Below, piece after piece: positions 31,911 to 43,773 of a stretch of 64,000 nt of DNA. The translations under genes and the position numbers were made by a program. Each line of letters starts with the position of its first letter. The stretch's first letter is position 1. This DNA is from Colocasia esculenta (Eukaryota; Streptophyta; Magnoliopsida; Alismatales; Araceae): assembly GCA_014218235.1 (NCBI GenBank), contig CM024759.1:72456042-72520041 (forward strand), read 5' to 3'. The notes beneath the pieces are model-generated. The model saw only the letters and a program-made list of their open reading frames with translations, searched no databases and was not told the DNA's origin.

Positions 31911-34900
31911 AATATGTATATATTAGGGGATTGAAGGGATTCCATAACACATATTATATATCAAGGGCATCAGAACATGAATCCCTCAGTTTCGGCCTTT
32001 TTCGACCGACATCGGGCGAAATGGTTTTGGATGTCACTCGAAACCATTAATTTTTTATATTTTTTTTAGTTATTGGACTGGAACAGTGTTCCGGTCCGGT
32101 TTCGGATCAGAGGGGTGTCGTCCGATACCGATATGTATCAGACGACACCCCCATCCATGGTCTTCCCAAAATCTTTAGGCTAGTTTCATTAGGAAAGCCT
32201 TGTTTTGCTTTGCAAGATCTTTGATACCTAGACCACCAAGAAGCTTGTGTTGGTTGGTCTTCTGCCAGGAGACCAAATTAATCTTTTTATTTGAATTGGA
32301 TTCCCCATGCACCCCACTAGAATTTGTTTATGATAGACGTTAATCTTCCGAGGATGCCTTTGGGGAAAAGCATGTAGCTCATAATGTGATGGGGGATGGC
32401 TTATAAGATAGATTTGAGGAGGGCTATTTTTCCAGCTTGAGATAGAGTTCCTATTTTCTAATTTTCAATCCTTTTGATCAATCTGTCTTCTATGAACTTG
32501 AGTTGCTTTTCTTTAATGCCCTTCCAGAGACTTGGGAGTCCAAGGTCGAGGCCTCTTTTCGAAATACATTTGATTCCCATCATCTTGGAAAATATAGTCG
32601 GGTTGCCCCTTGAGGTATTTCTGCTGAAATAGAAACTAGATTTTTCCTTGTTAACTATTTTACCAGTCCATCTACCATATGTGTCAAAGATGAGGGAGTA
32701 TTTTTGGAGCTCTTTCTGATCCAGTTTGCCAAAATAAACACATACCAACATAGAGGACACTCATGACTAGTGGGGCCACTGAGCTGATTTTGAAACCCTT
32801 GCTGAGCCCTTATTCGAACTCCCAATTGATCAATGTTGTGAGGCCTTTGCAAAGAGGATATTTAGATAGGGAGAGAGAGGACAACCTTGTTTGAAGCCTA
32901 TACTTGGGATGATCCGACCTTTGACATCCCCATTAAACAAAATGGTATTGGTCGCAATGGAGATGCATTCTCAAATGCGGCTAATGAACTTTGCGAGGAA
33001 GTTAAATCTTCACAGCATGTATTTGATGAAATTTCATTACAGCTTATCATAGGCTTTTGAGATATCAACCTTGAGCCCAAAAAACTCTTTCTTACCACTC
33101 CTGGTATTCAAAGAATGAATAAGTTCATGGACAAGAACACAATTATAAATGAGCCTTCCCAGGATAGGCACTTTGATTTTAGAATATACTGGTGAGGAGG
33201 AGAGGTTTGAGTCAGTTTCCCAAAATTTCGGTTATGGTTTTGTAGAGGATATTATAGAGGGAAATAGATCTAAAATGATTTGGGGATGTGGGAGGATTTT
33301 TTTTGGGATTAGTGAGATAAGGGTGTGGTTTAGGTCCAGAGGAAGATGGCATGATATGAAGAAGAAGCAGACTAATGGATGACATGTGCTCCTACTGTAC
33401 TCCAGCAGGACTGATAAAATACAGGTGGGAACCCATTTTCATGGGCTCATGGCAAAGATGACAACTTTAGTTTTATCAACAATGGGGGGGGGGAGCACAG
33501 AGAGATTAATTTGATGTTGGAGGAATCCTTCTGAAAGATAAGTTTTCATGGAATTCAGGTTGGAAACTTACTGAGGCTTGGTATGTTGAGGAGAAATGAG
33601 ATATGAAGATGGTTAGAATTCTGGTTTTTTCCCTAATCTGCTCCCCATTATGGAGTTTGATCTAGGTAATCCTATTGGAGGATCTTCTAATGAGGACACT
33701 AGAATGGAAGAAAATAGTACTGCAATCTCCATCAGTGAGCCAATGTTCCTTAGCCCTTTGTTTCCAATACTCGCTATCCTGTTTAGTGATCACTTCATAT
33801 TCTTTTCCAAAGCCAACTCAATTTTTAGTTAAGCTTCAGTTATGGGGGCATTATTGATGCTCTTCAATTTTTCTTGGATCTCAGACCTTCTAACAATTGG
33901 ATTTTTGAAAATTTTCTTCATCCTAACCTTGAGTTCTTTTTCAAGATAGTTGACCTCCTTTGAAATTTATTTCTAGAGAGAGTCTATCCTTCTAGATCTT
34001 GTTCAAATGAGAGGCAAAATCTTCATTGAAGAGCCAGTTGGATTCAAATCTGAATGGGGTGTGCCTTCTTCAAGAGGAACATTCAGTATTAAGTAGAATG
34101 GGGGAATGATCACTGTGCAGCCTGAGAAGGTGGAAGACCATAGTCTTGGGGTAACAAAGCCTCCATTGGGCATTGGCAAAAGCTCTGTCCAATCTTTCCT
34201 TGATGATGGCTCCAACACCTCTTCTATTGGACTAGGTATATGCAGGGCCCTCAAACCCGAGATAGAGTAGCCCATTGTCTAGGATGGTATTGATAAAAGT
34301 TTTGGATTATCTAATAATTAAATGCCATACTGCCCACTTTATCCTATTGGGAGAGGATCACGTTCATGTTCCACAAGAATGAAAGGTTTGAAATTGGAAC
34401 TATTCCAAAATGTAGCTTTGTCCTTATGATTGGGGGAGGGGGGAGCATAGGGTCATTAATTTCCTCCATAATATGATTTGCATTAGCTAGAATTACCTTA
34501 GGAGAGATCTCCACATTCCACCATAGCCATAGGCCCCTAGATCTATTACAGGCATCCACTACGAAATAGTGATCTTTAACATTGATTTTCTAAAAGAATT
34601 TGATAGCCTTTTCCTTAGAATCTTTGTTTTTGATAAAAAAAGAGAAGTCTACCGTGCATTAGTAAGCCAGGTAATTTGAAGTGGAAACTATCTCTAACCC
34701 ACATATATCTCGGCAATTCTATGATATAATCTTCAGCCCTTATGGCTTGTTAAGGTTGGCCACCACCACCTTTGCCTTTGCATGGACTCTCTTGGGTTAG
34801 ATGGTTTGGATTTGGGGCAGAGTAAAAGAGCTTTGGTAGTGAAATGGGCAATTCTAGCTTCTTGTTTAAAATTTCTTCTCTTTGATCTAGGTTCCAGAAC

Positions 34901-35180
34901 TGATAAAGAAAGAGGGCTTTGATCATACGGAATGTTCCTTGTGCTGACCAAGATGACGGTTTGTCGTCAGGTTTTATTTTATCTGAGTGGGGATTGGGTA
35001 AGGAGTTCTAGGGGAGTGTAGCTTGTGAGATGAGATTCCTCATGGATGAGGTTTAGGGTTTAGGCTCGTGGGAGATGGGTGGTGACGATATGGGGGGCCA
35101 GCGGCATAAAGATGGGGGGATTAGCAGAGGTAAGGCAAACCGCCATGTTCTTTGGTTAGAGGTTAAGTTATCTATGGGTA

Positions 35181-35727
35181 ACTTAACCAGGGGTATTTTT
35201 TTTAACCTACCTCATTTTGGTTGAAGCTTGAAGTTACTTATGGATTATTTTTATTTTTTAGGTCAACTTTTCTTCTTTGACTCAATTTATTTACAAAAAT
35301 AAAACTTTTATGAATATATAATAAAGTAATATTTAAAAAATAATGACGATTAAAAAAAATTCAGAAAAAAAATCTTAACCACCTCTACCCCACCTAAGCC
35401 AATCTCCCAAGGGTAAGATCAATGATTCCTTCCTAGCAAGTTGTAGCATTTGACCTTAGTTTAGGGATCTATGTAGTTGGCCACGGATAATGCTTTCCTT
35501 ATCATAGAGTAAACACATGTTTTGGCCTCAGCTTTGTCTTTACAGTTCATTTTGTTAACAACCATATTGATGACATGCACAAGGCTAGAGAAACTTACGT
35601 AGGTTGTTAAAAAAATTTGTACGTAGTTAGCTTTAATTACTACTGTGAAATTAACTATTTAACTTTTAGTACAGGAAATTTACAATTTATTTTGAAAGTA
35701 AGTCCAGTTGCTTAACTATCATTTGGA
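35181..35727. other. AT-rich spacer between the two L1 copies
   Basis: No coding frames, repeats or terminal structures recognised. Confidence 0.4.
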
Positions 35728-35885
35728 GATGAGGAACATTCAAGGAATACTCTCATGAATAAAAACGAAAAATAGAAAGACAAAAATACCCTTAAGTTAT
35801 TAAAAAGGAGAAGGGGACCCAATAAATAATTAAAAACCAAAAATATAGATAGATACATTGAATATGTAAAAATAGCTAGATCAAA
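35728..35885. repeat. Dispersed repeat, first copy
   Basis: About 155 bases beginning GATGAGGAACATTCAAGGAA and running through AAAAATATAGATAGATACAT. It is matched by 48934-49083 at roughly 75-80% by eye. Here it leads into the plus-strand L1, at the other site into a CACTA fragment. Confidence 0.75.
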
Positions 35886-36987
35886 CTCCATAATGCATGG
35901 GGAGTGGATTGGGTAAAAAAAACCAAAATTCTAACCATCTTCATATCTCGTTTCTCCTCAATATATAACCAAGTCTCAGTGAGTTTCCACTTCCAACCTG
36001 CATTTCATGAAACCTTAATCTTTCAAAAGTATTCCTCCAACATCAAATCAATAGTGCTCCCCACTGATGCTAAAATCAAAGTGTCATCTTGGCCATGAGC
36101 CCAAGAAAATGGGTTCCCACCTATCTTTTACCAGTTTTGTTGGGGCACAATAGGAGCACAGGTCTTCCAATTAGTCCGCTCCTTCTTCATGTCAGGCCAT
36201 CTCCCCTGGACCTAAACCATACCCTCATCTCACTAATCCCCAAAAAATATCCTCCCACATCCCCGGATCATTTTAGACCTATTGCCCTCTATAACGTCCT
36301 CTACAAAACTATAACCAAAATCTTGGTAAACAAACTCAAACCTCTCCTCCTCTCCCTCAGGTATCTTTGTCCCTGCAGGGAGGCTCATTATAGATAGTTG
36401 TGTTCTTGTCCATGAACTTACTCATTCTCTGAAGACCAGGAGGGTAAGAAAGAGTTTTTTTTGGACTCAAGGTTGATATCTCAAAAGCCTATGATAGGCT
36501 AGAATGGCACTTCATCAGATAAATGATGTGAAGATTTAACTTCTCGGCAATTAGGAATGCATCTCCACCGCGACCTATACCATTTTATTTCATGAGGAGG
36601 ATCATCCCAAGCACAGGCCTCAGACAAGATTAATGTCCTCCCTCTCCCTACCTATATATCCTACGCGTAAAGGCCTCACAACCTTGATCAATTGGGAGTT
36701 CAAATAAGGGCATAATCAAGAGTTTCAAAATCAACTTTGTGGCCCCATCAATCACAAGTGTCCTCTATGCTCATGATGTCTTTATTTTGACAAACTAGAT
36801 TAGAAAGAGCTCCAAGAATACTCCCGCATCTTTCACACATATGGTAGATGGACTGGTCAAACAGTTAACAAGGAAAAACCTAGTTTCTACTTCAACAGAA
36901 ATACCTCAAGGGGCAACTAGACTGTATTTTCCAAGGATGACGGGAATCAAATGTATTTCGAAAAGAGACCTCTATATCTTGAGAGCA
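35878..36987 (+). pseudogene. L1-type LINE fragment, plus strand
   Basis: The plus-strand counterpart of the L1 at 32458-33660, so the two form a large imperfect inverted repeat about 2.2 kb apart. Recognisable pieces with breaks between them are PDHFRPIALYNVLYKTITKI (reverse transcriptase, 36265), the DISKAYDRLEW block (36475), and VLYAHDVFILTN (36760), where the active-site Asp pair of YADD has become AHD. THMVDGLVKQLTRKN comes next (36840). It is cut off on the right by a copia-type LTR. Inactive. Confidence 0.8.
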
Positions 36988-37071
36988 TGTGTAATCAAGA
37001 ATTTAATTGTATTATAATTTACTAGTTTCTACATCTTATTCATGCTCCATTTATCTATATTTTGATGATGA

Positions 37072-39044
37072 TGTTGAACCACTCTTATATCTTATCCTTT
37101 ATTTTGATGATAACAAAATTCATGATTAACTTAAATATTATTGAATATATTTAATATCATGTTTTCCTCATAAATATATTATATTGGCATAATTGTTTCA
37201 TGATTCTCACTAGAAAGCTAAATCGATTGATGTTCAATGCACATCGATTACTGACTAAGTGCCACATCGATTATTGTTAATCATACATCGATTTCGGTTG
37301 AACAACTATTTCATTGAACATCAATTTCATTAAGCATCGACTTCAGCTGAACATCGCTTTCATTAGACATCGACTGTGTTCAAACATCGATTTCATCACC
37401 GATTTCAGTTGAACATCGACTTCACTTAAACATCGATTTCAATCAAACATCGACTTCAGTGAAACATCGATTCACTCACAACATGGATTATGTTTACATC
37501 GACTCTATTTGTACATCGATTATGTTTACATCGACTTCACTTCAAACATCGATTACATACATGGATTATATTGAAACATCGATTTCATTGGAACATCGAT
37601 TATGTTCACATCGACTTCATCTCAAACATCGATTACCTATATGAAACATTGATTGCCTCTGAAACATCGATTACTATTATACTTAAACATCGATTGCCTC
37701 TATATTTCAAATGTTTCAAAATGTCTTTGGCGCCCAAATGAAAGTTCAAATGTGTTTCATATGTTTAACTTTGTATGTCTCTGACTGAAGATCTATTTGC
37801 CTGTCTCATAGGATCTTTTCCTTTCTGTAACAAAAGCACATGCATTCTATTTCTAGCTATCTGCAGGAAACACAGACAAAAGGCAAAAAGAGGTATGGAT
37901 CATCTGGCAAAAGACTTCACGAGTCTAACCATCTACCTTGCATTTAATGTCTGTAGGTTCACCTCTACACACAATCAACTTCATGGACCTGCTACTGGAA
38001 TCTTTGGAAGTGTACACCAGCTGGAACATCCTTCTCCATTCTAAGTAGCCAGTAGGCACAAGAAGAAAGCCGTTAGACTCAAGAATGAGAGTTGAAGAAG
38101 AAGAGAGCCAAGAATCTCCAACGACCATCTATCAAGGATCTGTTCAAAGCTGCTCCATAAAAGGGAGAAGAGAAAGTAGAAAAAAAAGTAGATTGAGCGA
38201 ACCTAAAGATCATTCAAAGAGTGTACATCCAGTGAGCATCCAACTCCATACACACTCAAGCAAGAATGGAAGAGAGCTCGAGCCCATTCAAGCTGAAGCA
38301 TTCAAGCTGAAGCATTCAAGCTGCCTTCCTTCTTCCCCACTTTCTCTTTGTATGTCTCTGTGTATTTGAGAAAGAGAGAGCTGGAGGTTTAGCCTAAGGA
38401 GAGTCTTGTCCTGTAAACTCTTTCTTTCTTAGGCTCAGTCTCAGATCAAGCATTTCATTGTTTATCTAGAGCTTGATCTAGGGGCTTCAGGTCCTAGCTT
38501 CTATGTTCAGAAGTGTTCCTCTTCGGTTATAAGAGAAGGCTTGCAGTACAAGCGTTCCCCTTGTAGAAGGGAAGACCAGCTTGCGTCTGGTGGTGACCAT
38601 CTGGGGTCTGTACCAGTGTTCCCCTTAGTTAGAAGAGAAGACCTATTGGGATGTGTGCCAATGAGTTGCTTCTGAGCTTGTAAAAGAAGCACCTAGCTGA
38701 GGTGAAATAGAGGGCTGCCTTCTTGCCCGGGAAAGAGAAGAAGACCAGCAGGGGTTGGGTGTTGTATGTTCTTAAGGAGGATTGTACCCTTAGTTAGTAA
38801 AATCTCAAGAGTTTGCTTAGGGACTGGACGTAGGACTTCCATTTGGAAGGGCCAAACTAGGATAAATCTATGTGTTCCTTGTGTGCTTGCTTCCGCGCCT
38901 TTAATTTCCTTGCACATGCTTATTTAGACTAACCAAACATTTTTAAGTGGTGATTTCTGTGTTTTAGTTTCAGATTTTCTACAGCGAATCTATTCACCCC
39001 CCCCCCCCTTTAGATAGTTTGTGGCCATTCCGCAAGGGCCAACA
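37072..39044 (+). repeat. 5' LTR of the copia element
   Basis: Runs from TGTTGAACCA to GGGCCAACA. It shares nearly all its length with 40565-42574, differing by scattered substitutions and a few small indels. U3 holds the CATCGA array. The 3' half has the LTR promoter/transcript end zone with an AAGAGAAGGC...TTCCCCTT-type repeat (38500-38700) and a C tract at 38998-39008. Confidence 0.92.
37211..37700 (+). repeat. CATCGA word array in the 5' LTR
   Basis: About twenty exact CATCGA words, mostly ACATCGATT or ACATCGACTT, spaced at an average of 22-25 bases with TTCA/TGAA filler that gives many small hairpins. A few decayed units (CATCAA, CATTGA) fill gaps. Confidence 0.95.
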
Positions 39045-39046
39045 AG

Positions 39047-39059
39047 TGGTATCAGAGCC
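39047..39059 (+). promoter_or_regulatory. Primer-binding site, initiator Met-tRNA
   Basis: TGGTATCAGAGCC two bases after the 5' LTR, an exact match to the standard site. Confidence 0.95.
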
Positions 39060-39107
39060 AGGTTTCTGAATAATCAAGAAGATCCAACGGTCTTAGAGCA
39101 AAGATCC

Positions 39108-40039
39108 ATGACAGCTCAAAGTTTTGCAGAAGGTCAATCCATTTTTCGGCCTCCACTATTTAATGGAGAAGATTATCAATACTAGAAGACTAGGATGAAG
39201 TTCTTCCTTCAAGGCTATGACTATCAAATCTGGAGCATCATAGAAGATGGTGATCTCCAAATCTCCAAGCCGAAGGAAGGTTGGACAGTTGAAGAGAAAA
39301 ATAATATATCTCTGAACAGTAAGGCCAAAAGCTTCATGTGTTGCGCGTTGACCAAGTAAGAGTTCAACAGAATTTTTGTGTGCAAAATAGCAAAGGATAT
39401 CTGGGAAATGCTAAAGCTCGCATATGAGGGAACAAATAAAGTTAAAGAGACAAGAATATACATACTTGTCACACAATATGAGAAGTTCCAAATGAAACCA
39501 GGTGAGTCCATATCTTAGATGTACAACGAGTTTACTGAAATTATAAATAGACTTGCAGGTTTGGGAAAGAAGTATAGCCAGGGAGATATGGTCAGGAAGA
39601 TCCTAAGATCTCTCCCAAAGGAATAGACTCCAAAGGTCACTGCTATAGAAGAAGCTAATGACCTCTCCAAAATGACACTAGAAAAGCTCATTGGATCTCT
39701 CATGGCTCATGAGATCAACATGGGAAGATTAGGAGAAAGCTCTTTCAGAAGAAGGCCAAATAATGCATTCAAAGTTGAGGGAAGAACATCGGATGAAGAC
39801 ACTACCAGTGACAGACAGTGAAGAAGAAGTCATCTGAAAAATCCTAACCAAGAGCAAGGAGAAAAAGAAGAGAAGGAAAGAGGAGAAACACAAGAAACAC
39901 AAAAGGAAAACCTTCACAGCTACTTGGGATAACTCCTCAGAAAGCTCATGCACAGAAGAAGATGAAGAGAATGCCAATCTGCTCTTGATGAACAAAATAA
40001 AAAAAAAAGCATTCATATGGGTATAGTTAGGGATTCTCC
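39108..40039 (+). pseudogene. Copia gag (UBN2 type), with in-frame stops
   Basis: Structural gag protein that would form the particle around element RNA. From the ATG at 39108 it reads FRPPLFNGEDYQY, then MKFFLQGYDYQIWSIIEDGD, a central helical part (YNEFTEIINRLAGLGKKYS, MVRKILRSLPKE, VTAIEEANDLSKMTLEKLIG), and a charged tail rich in Glu/Lys. The frame holds four or more stops: TAG at about 39181, one after ALTK, one after SIS and one after SLPKE. At least two of these stand where the family has Trp (TGG to TAG), the mark of C-to-T decay on a methylated strand. No CCHC knuckle or pol follows. The element can move only by using proteins of a relative. Confidence 0.8.
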
Positions 40040-40550
40040 AAAGCATCCGATTAGTGACTATCTACTCTGCACTTCATTCCTATCTGAAGCGGAAATAGTC
40101 ATCCTTAATTGTTAGTTTTTATTTTTAAACTTACATTTCTTTTTGTTATTTATTCCCTAAATTACAATGCTACTAATATCCTTGCAAGAATTTGTGATCA
40201 ATGTAGGGAAACTCTGTAAAGACCTCTCAACAGAACAACAAATGTAAATACTACAGGAGTTGTCGACAGACAAGTGAAGACTCATCAAGCCTCACATCAA
40301 GGAGGAGCCTCACATTTAGGGGGAGCATACACTAAGGGGGAGTTACATGTTCATGACTAATTATTGAACATGTCTCCTTCAACATACTGGTAAGAAGTCT
40401 TTACAAAAAGGGGAGAGAATACAAATGGTAAGATTTTTCCTTTTTGGCTATTGACAAAAAGGGGAAGAGTATGTTTAACTTGTGAATTTTCTGTGTATTT
40501 CATGTTTTGAGTAATTTTGTCAAAAAATTCTCATAAGTTTTGCCATCACC
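40040..40550. other. Copia internal non-coding region
   Basis: Between gag and the polypurine tract. Contains CACATCAAGGAGGAGCCTCACATTTAGG-like repeated purine phrases, but no pol sequence. Confidence 0.6.
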
Positions 40551-40564
40551 AAAAAAGGGGAGAT
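40551..40564 (+). promoter_or_regulatory. Polypurine tract
   Basis: AAAAAAGGGGAGAT directly before the 3' LTR, the plus-strand primer of reverse transcription. Confidence 0.85.
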
Positions 40565-42574
40565 TGTTGAACCACTCTTATATCTTATCCTTTATTTTGG
40601 TGATAACAAAACTCATGATTAACTTAAATATTATTGAATATATTTAATATCATGTTTTCCTCATAAATACATTATACTGTCATAATCGTTTCATGATTCG
40701 CACTGGAAAGCTAAATCGATTGATGTTCAATGCACATCGATTATTGACTAAGTGCCACATCAATTACTGTTAATCATACATCGATTTCAGTTGAACATCG
40801 ATTTCATTGAACATCGATTTCATTAAGCATCGACTTCAGCTGAACATCGATTTCATTAAACATCGACTGTGTTCAAACATCGATTTCATTTAAATATCGA
40901 CTTCATTCAACATCGATTTTGGTTGAACATCGACTTCATTCAACATCGATTTTGGTTGAACATCGACTTCACTTAAACATCGATTTCAATCAAACATCGA
41001 CTTCAGTGAAACATCGATTCACTCACAACATGGATTATGTTTACATCGACTCTCTTTGTACATCGATTATGTTTACATTGACTTCACTTCAAATATCGAT
41101 TACATACATGGATTACATTGAAACATCGATTTCATTGAACATCGATTATGTTCACATCGACTTCATCTTAAACATCGATTACCTATATGAAACATTGATT
41201 GCCTCTGAAACATCGATTACTATTATACTTAAACATCGATTGTCTCTATATTTCAAATGTTTCAAAATGTCTTTGGCGCCCAAATAAAAGTTCAAATGTA
41301 TTTCATATGTTTAACTTTTTATGTCTCTGACTGAAGATCTTTTTGCCTATCTCATAGGATCTCTTCCTTCTTGCAACAAAAGCACCTGCATTCTATTTCT
41401 AGCTATCTGCAGGAAACACAGATAGAAGGCAAAAAGAGGTATAGGTCATCTGGCAAAAGACATCATGAGTCTAACCATCTGCCTTGCATTTAATGTCTGC
41501 AAGTTCACCTCTACACACAGTCAACTTCATGGACCTGCTACTGGAATCCTTGGAAGTGTACACTAGCTGGAACATCCTTCACCATTCCAAGTAGCTAGTA
41601 GGCACAAGAAGAAAGCCATTAGACTCAAGAATGAGAGCTAAAGAAGAAGAGAGCCAAGAATCTCCAACGGCCATCTATCAAGGATCTGTTCAAAGCTGCT
41701 CCATAAAAGGGAGAAGATAAAGCAAAAGAAAAAGTAGATTGAGCAAACATGAAGATCATTCAAAGAGTGTACATCCAGTGAGCATCCAACTCCATACACA
41801 CTCAAGCAAGAAAGGAAGAGAGCTCGAGCCCATTCAAGTTGAAGCATTCAAGCTGCCTTCCTTCTTCCTCACTTTCTCTCTGTGTGTCTCTATGTATTTG
41901 AGAGAGAGAGAGAGCTGGGGGTTTAGCCTAAGGAGAGTCTTGTCCTGTAAACTCTTTCCTTTTTAGGCTCAGTCTCAGATCAAGCATTTCATTGTTTATC
42001 TAGAGCTTGATCTAGGGGCTTCAGATCCTAGCTTCTGTGTTCAGAAGTGTTCCTCTTTGGTTAGAAGAGAAGGCTTGCAGTTCAAGCGTTCCCCTTGTTG
42101 AAGGGAAGACCAACTTGCATCTGGTGGTGACCATCTGGGGTCTGTACCAGTGTTCCCCTTAGTTAGAAGGGAAGATCTGCTGGGGTGTGTACCAGTGAGT
42201 TGCTTCTGAGCTCGTAAAAGAAGCACCTGGCTGAGGTGAAACAGTGGGCTGCCTTCTTGCCCGGGAAAGAGAAGAAGACCAGTAGGGGATGGGTGTTGTA
42301 TGTCCTTAAGGGGGAATGTACCCTTGGTTAGTAAAATCCCAAGAGTTTACTTGAGGACTGGACGTAGGACTTCTATTTGGAAGAGCCGAACCAGGATAAA
42401 TCTCTGTGTTCCTTGTGTGCTTGCTTCCGCGCCTTTAAGTTCCTTGCACACGCTTATTTAGACTAACCAAATATTTTTAAGTGGTGATTTATGTGTTTTA
42501 GTTTCATATTTTCTACTGCGAATCTATTCACCCCCCCCTCTAGATAGCTTGTTGCCATTCCGCAAAGGCCAACC
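40565..42574 (+). repeat. 3' LTR of the copia element
   Basis: From TGTTGAACCA to GGCCAACC, where the last base has changed from A. It pairs with 37072-39044. The CATCGA array (40712-41250) is longer than in the 5' LTR by an extra pair of units near 40900-40960, which indicates unequal change after or during insertion. Confidence 0.92.
40712..41250 (+). repeat. CATCGA word array in the 3' LTR
   Basis: Same array as in the 5' LTR, with one local duplication (TTTTGGTTGAACATCGACTT occurs twice at 40917-40965). Confidence 0.95.
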
Positions 42575-42782
42575 GATGACAAATTGTATTGATTTTCACA
42601 TTATTGATAAAAAGCTATTTGATGATAAAATGAATTTATTTGTTATGAATATTTATTGACTAAAGACATAATTGTTTTTTTAGAAAGAGTATCTCATAAC
42701 AAAGAATTTTTATGAATATTGCATGTTTTACTAGTCTGGAATACAACTCTGAATAATATACAAAAGATCAAAGTAAGTAGAA

Positions 42783-43145
42783 TCGGCTAAGTGTATGATC
42801 GACTAAATATCTGTTGTTCTGAAGCTGAAGTCACCTCAAGAGTCGAAGTTGGTATTCGACTAACGTATAATCTTCCTCAGTAGTCGAAGTCTAACTTTGA
42901 CTAAAGAAGACTTATAACATAAGTCGAAGTCGAACTCCGACTTGATACATAAGTCGAAGTCTAACTCCAACTGACGTAGACTTGCTTTATGAGTTGAAGT
43001 TCACTTCAATTGATATACACTTTCTTGGCATAGTCGATATTCACTCCGACTGAAGAAGAACTTCACAGTAGACGAACCTCCAGTTGATGTTTTCTTCAAC
43101 ATACACTGTGTCTTTCTCCAGTAGTCTAACCTCGAGTCGAAGTTA
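42783..43145 (+). repeat. AGTCGAAGT / ACTCCGACT array in the outer LTR
   Basis: About eight units alternate AGTCGAAGT with a near-inverse (ACTCCGACT, ATTCGACTAA), spaced 40-50 bases, so neighbouring words can pair. It holds the place in this LTR that the CATCGA array holds in the inner copia LTR. Confidence 0.85.
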
Positions 43146-43773
43146 AACTATTTTATTTGTATGATTGTATCAATCGATGTCAATTACTTGAATATCTGTT
43201 TAGCAACAAACTTAATTCTTAATATTTTTTGTTTAAGAAAATGTTATCACTAATTTTCCTTATAAAGACTTGATAAATTTTCTTGGAAAAAATATTGTGA
43301 TGTACAAAAAGATTTCCGTTCACGATAAAGTATTTTCTACACGATTAAAGTTTTTGAGTATGAGAATCCAAAAGTATTTTAATAGATTTTGTCATTTTAG
43401 AATCCTAGTCATGTTATTAAAGGAAAGATTGTTTCAAACATATTTATCTCTCTTTATCTATCTATTTAATGCTTTGACAAGCAACCGTAGAGAGCAATCG
43501 GTGCAAACGTACCTTAAAATAACATATACACCAATAGTCCATTCTATTTAATGCTTTGCAGTTGCATATTAATGGAAATTACAACCACTTCGACATAAAA
43601 GCTTTATGTAGACTTATCTATGTATTCTTATTGTCCATTGAATAAAACCAATTCTATTGACCCAAGATATCATCTTGGAAAGACATCTTTTCTTGTCTAT
43701 TTTTGTATTCAAGTCATGTAGTGCGACTGAATAGCATGCAAGAAACCAAGAATAGAAAGAAAGTGATCGTTAC

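Larger units (their letters stand above)
30869..32159. mobile_element. Non-autonomous hAT element, 1.29 kb
   Basis: A perfect 8-bp duplication GTCTTCCC (30861-30868 and 32160-32167) flanks ends CAGAGATGGGGG and CCCCCATCCATG (inverted, 10 of 12). Subterminal zones carry TTTCGG/CCGAAA words (30910-30945, 31990-32110). The interior holds a duplicated AT-rich segment and a foldback MITE. Removing it rejoins the L1. There is no coding capacity. Confidence 0.9.
30700..35180 (-). pseudogene. L1-type LINE, minus strand, split by a hAT element
   Basis: From right to left: an N-terminal leader near 35180-34960. The endonuclease region 34560-34003 has CNRSRGLWLWWNVEI-like and RLDRAF-like stretches, then HSDHSPI-like residues in broken frame. 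A long reverse transcriptase follows at 33660-32458: a palm segment ending DISKAYD.LEW near 33060, LFDTYGRWTGKIVNKEKSSF at 32690, and GLPSLWKGIK near 32530. A short 3' part resumes at 30868-30700 beyond the inserted hAT. Frames break many times. The parallel plus-strand copy at 35878-36987 shows the same segments. This is a typical plant L1 relic and codes for nothing now. Confidence 0.8.
37072..42574 (+). mobile_element. Complete non-autonomous Ty1/copia element (gag only), 5.5 kb
   Basis: Two LTRs of about 2 kb, a Met-tRNA primer site, a gag remnant and a polypurine tract, flanked by a perfect 5-bp duplication GATGA (37067-37071 and 42575-42579). The internal region is only 1.5 kb and has no protease, integrase or reverse transcriptase, so the element must have borrowed these from a relative. 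Long LTRs and the gag type suggest the SIRE/Maximus branch; that is inference. Confidence 0.92.

Noticed and set aside
37211..37700. CATCGA array as a CRISPR-like array
   Set aside because: Repeat words are 6-10 bases with variable short spacers inside a plant LTR; no cas genes and no prokaryotic context.
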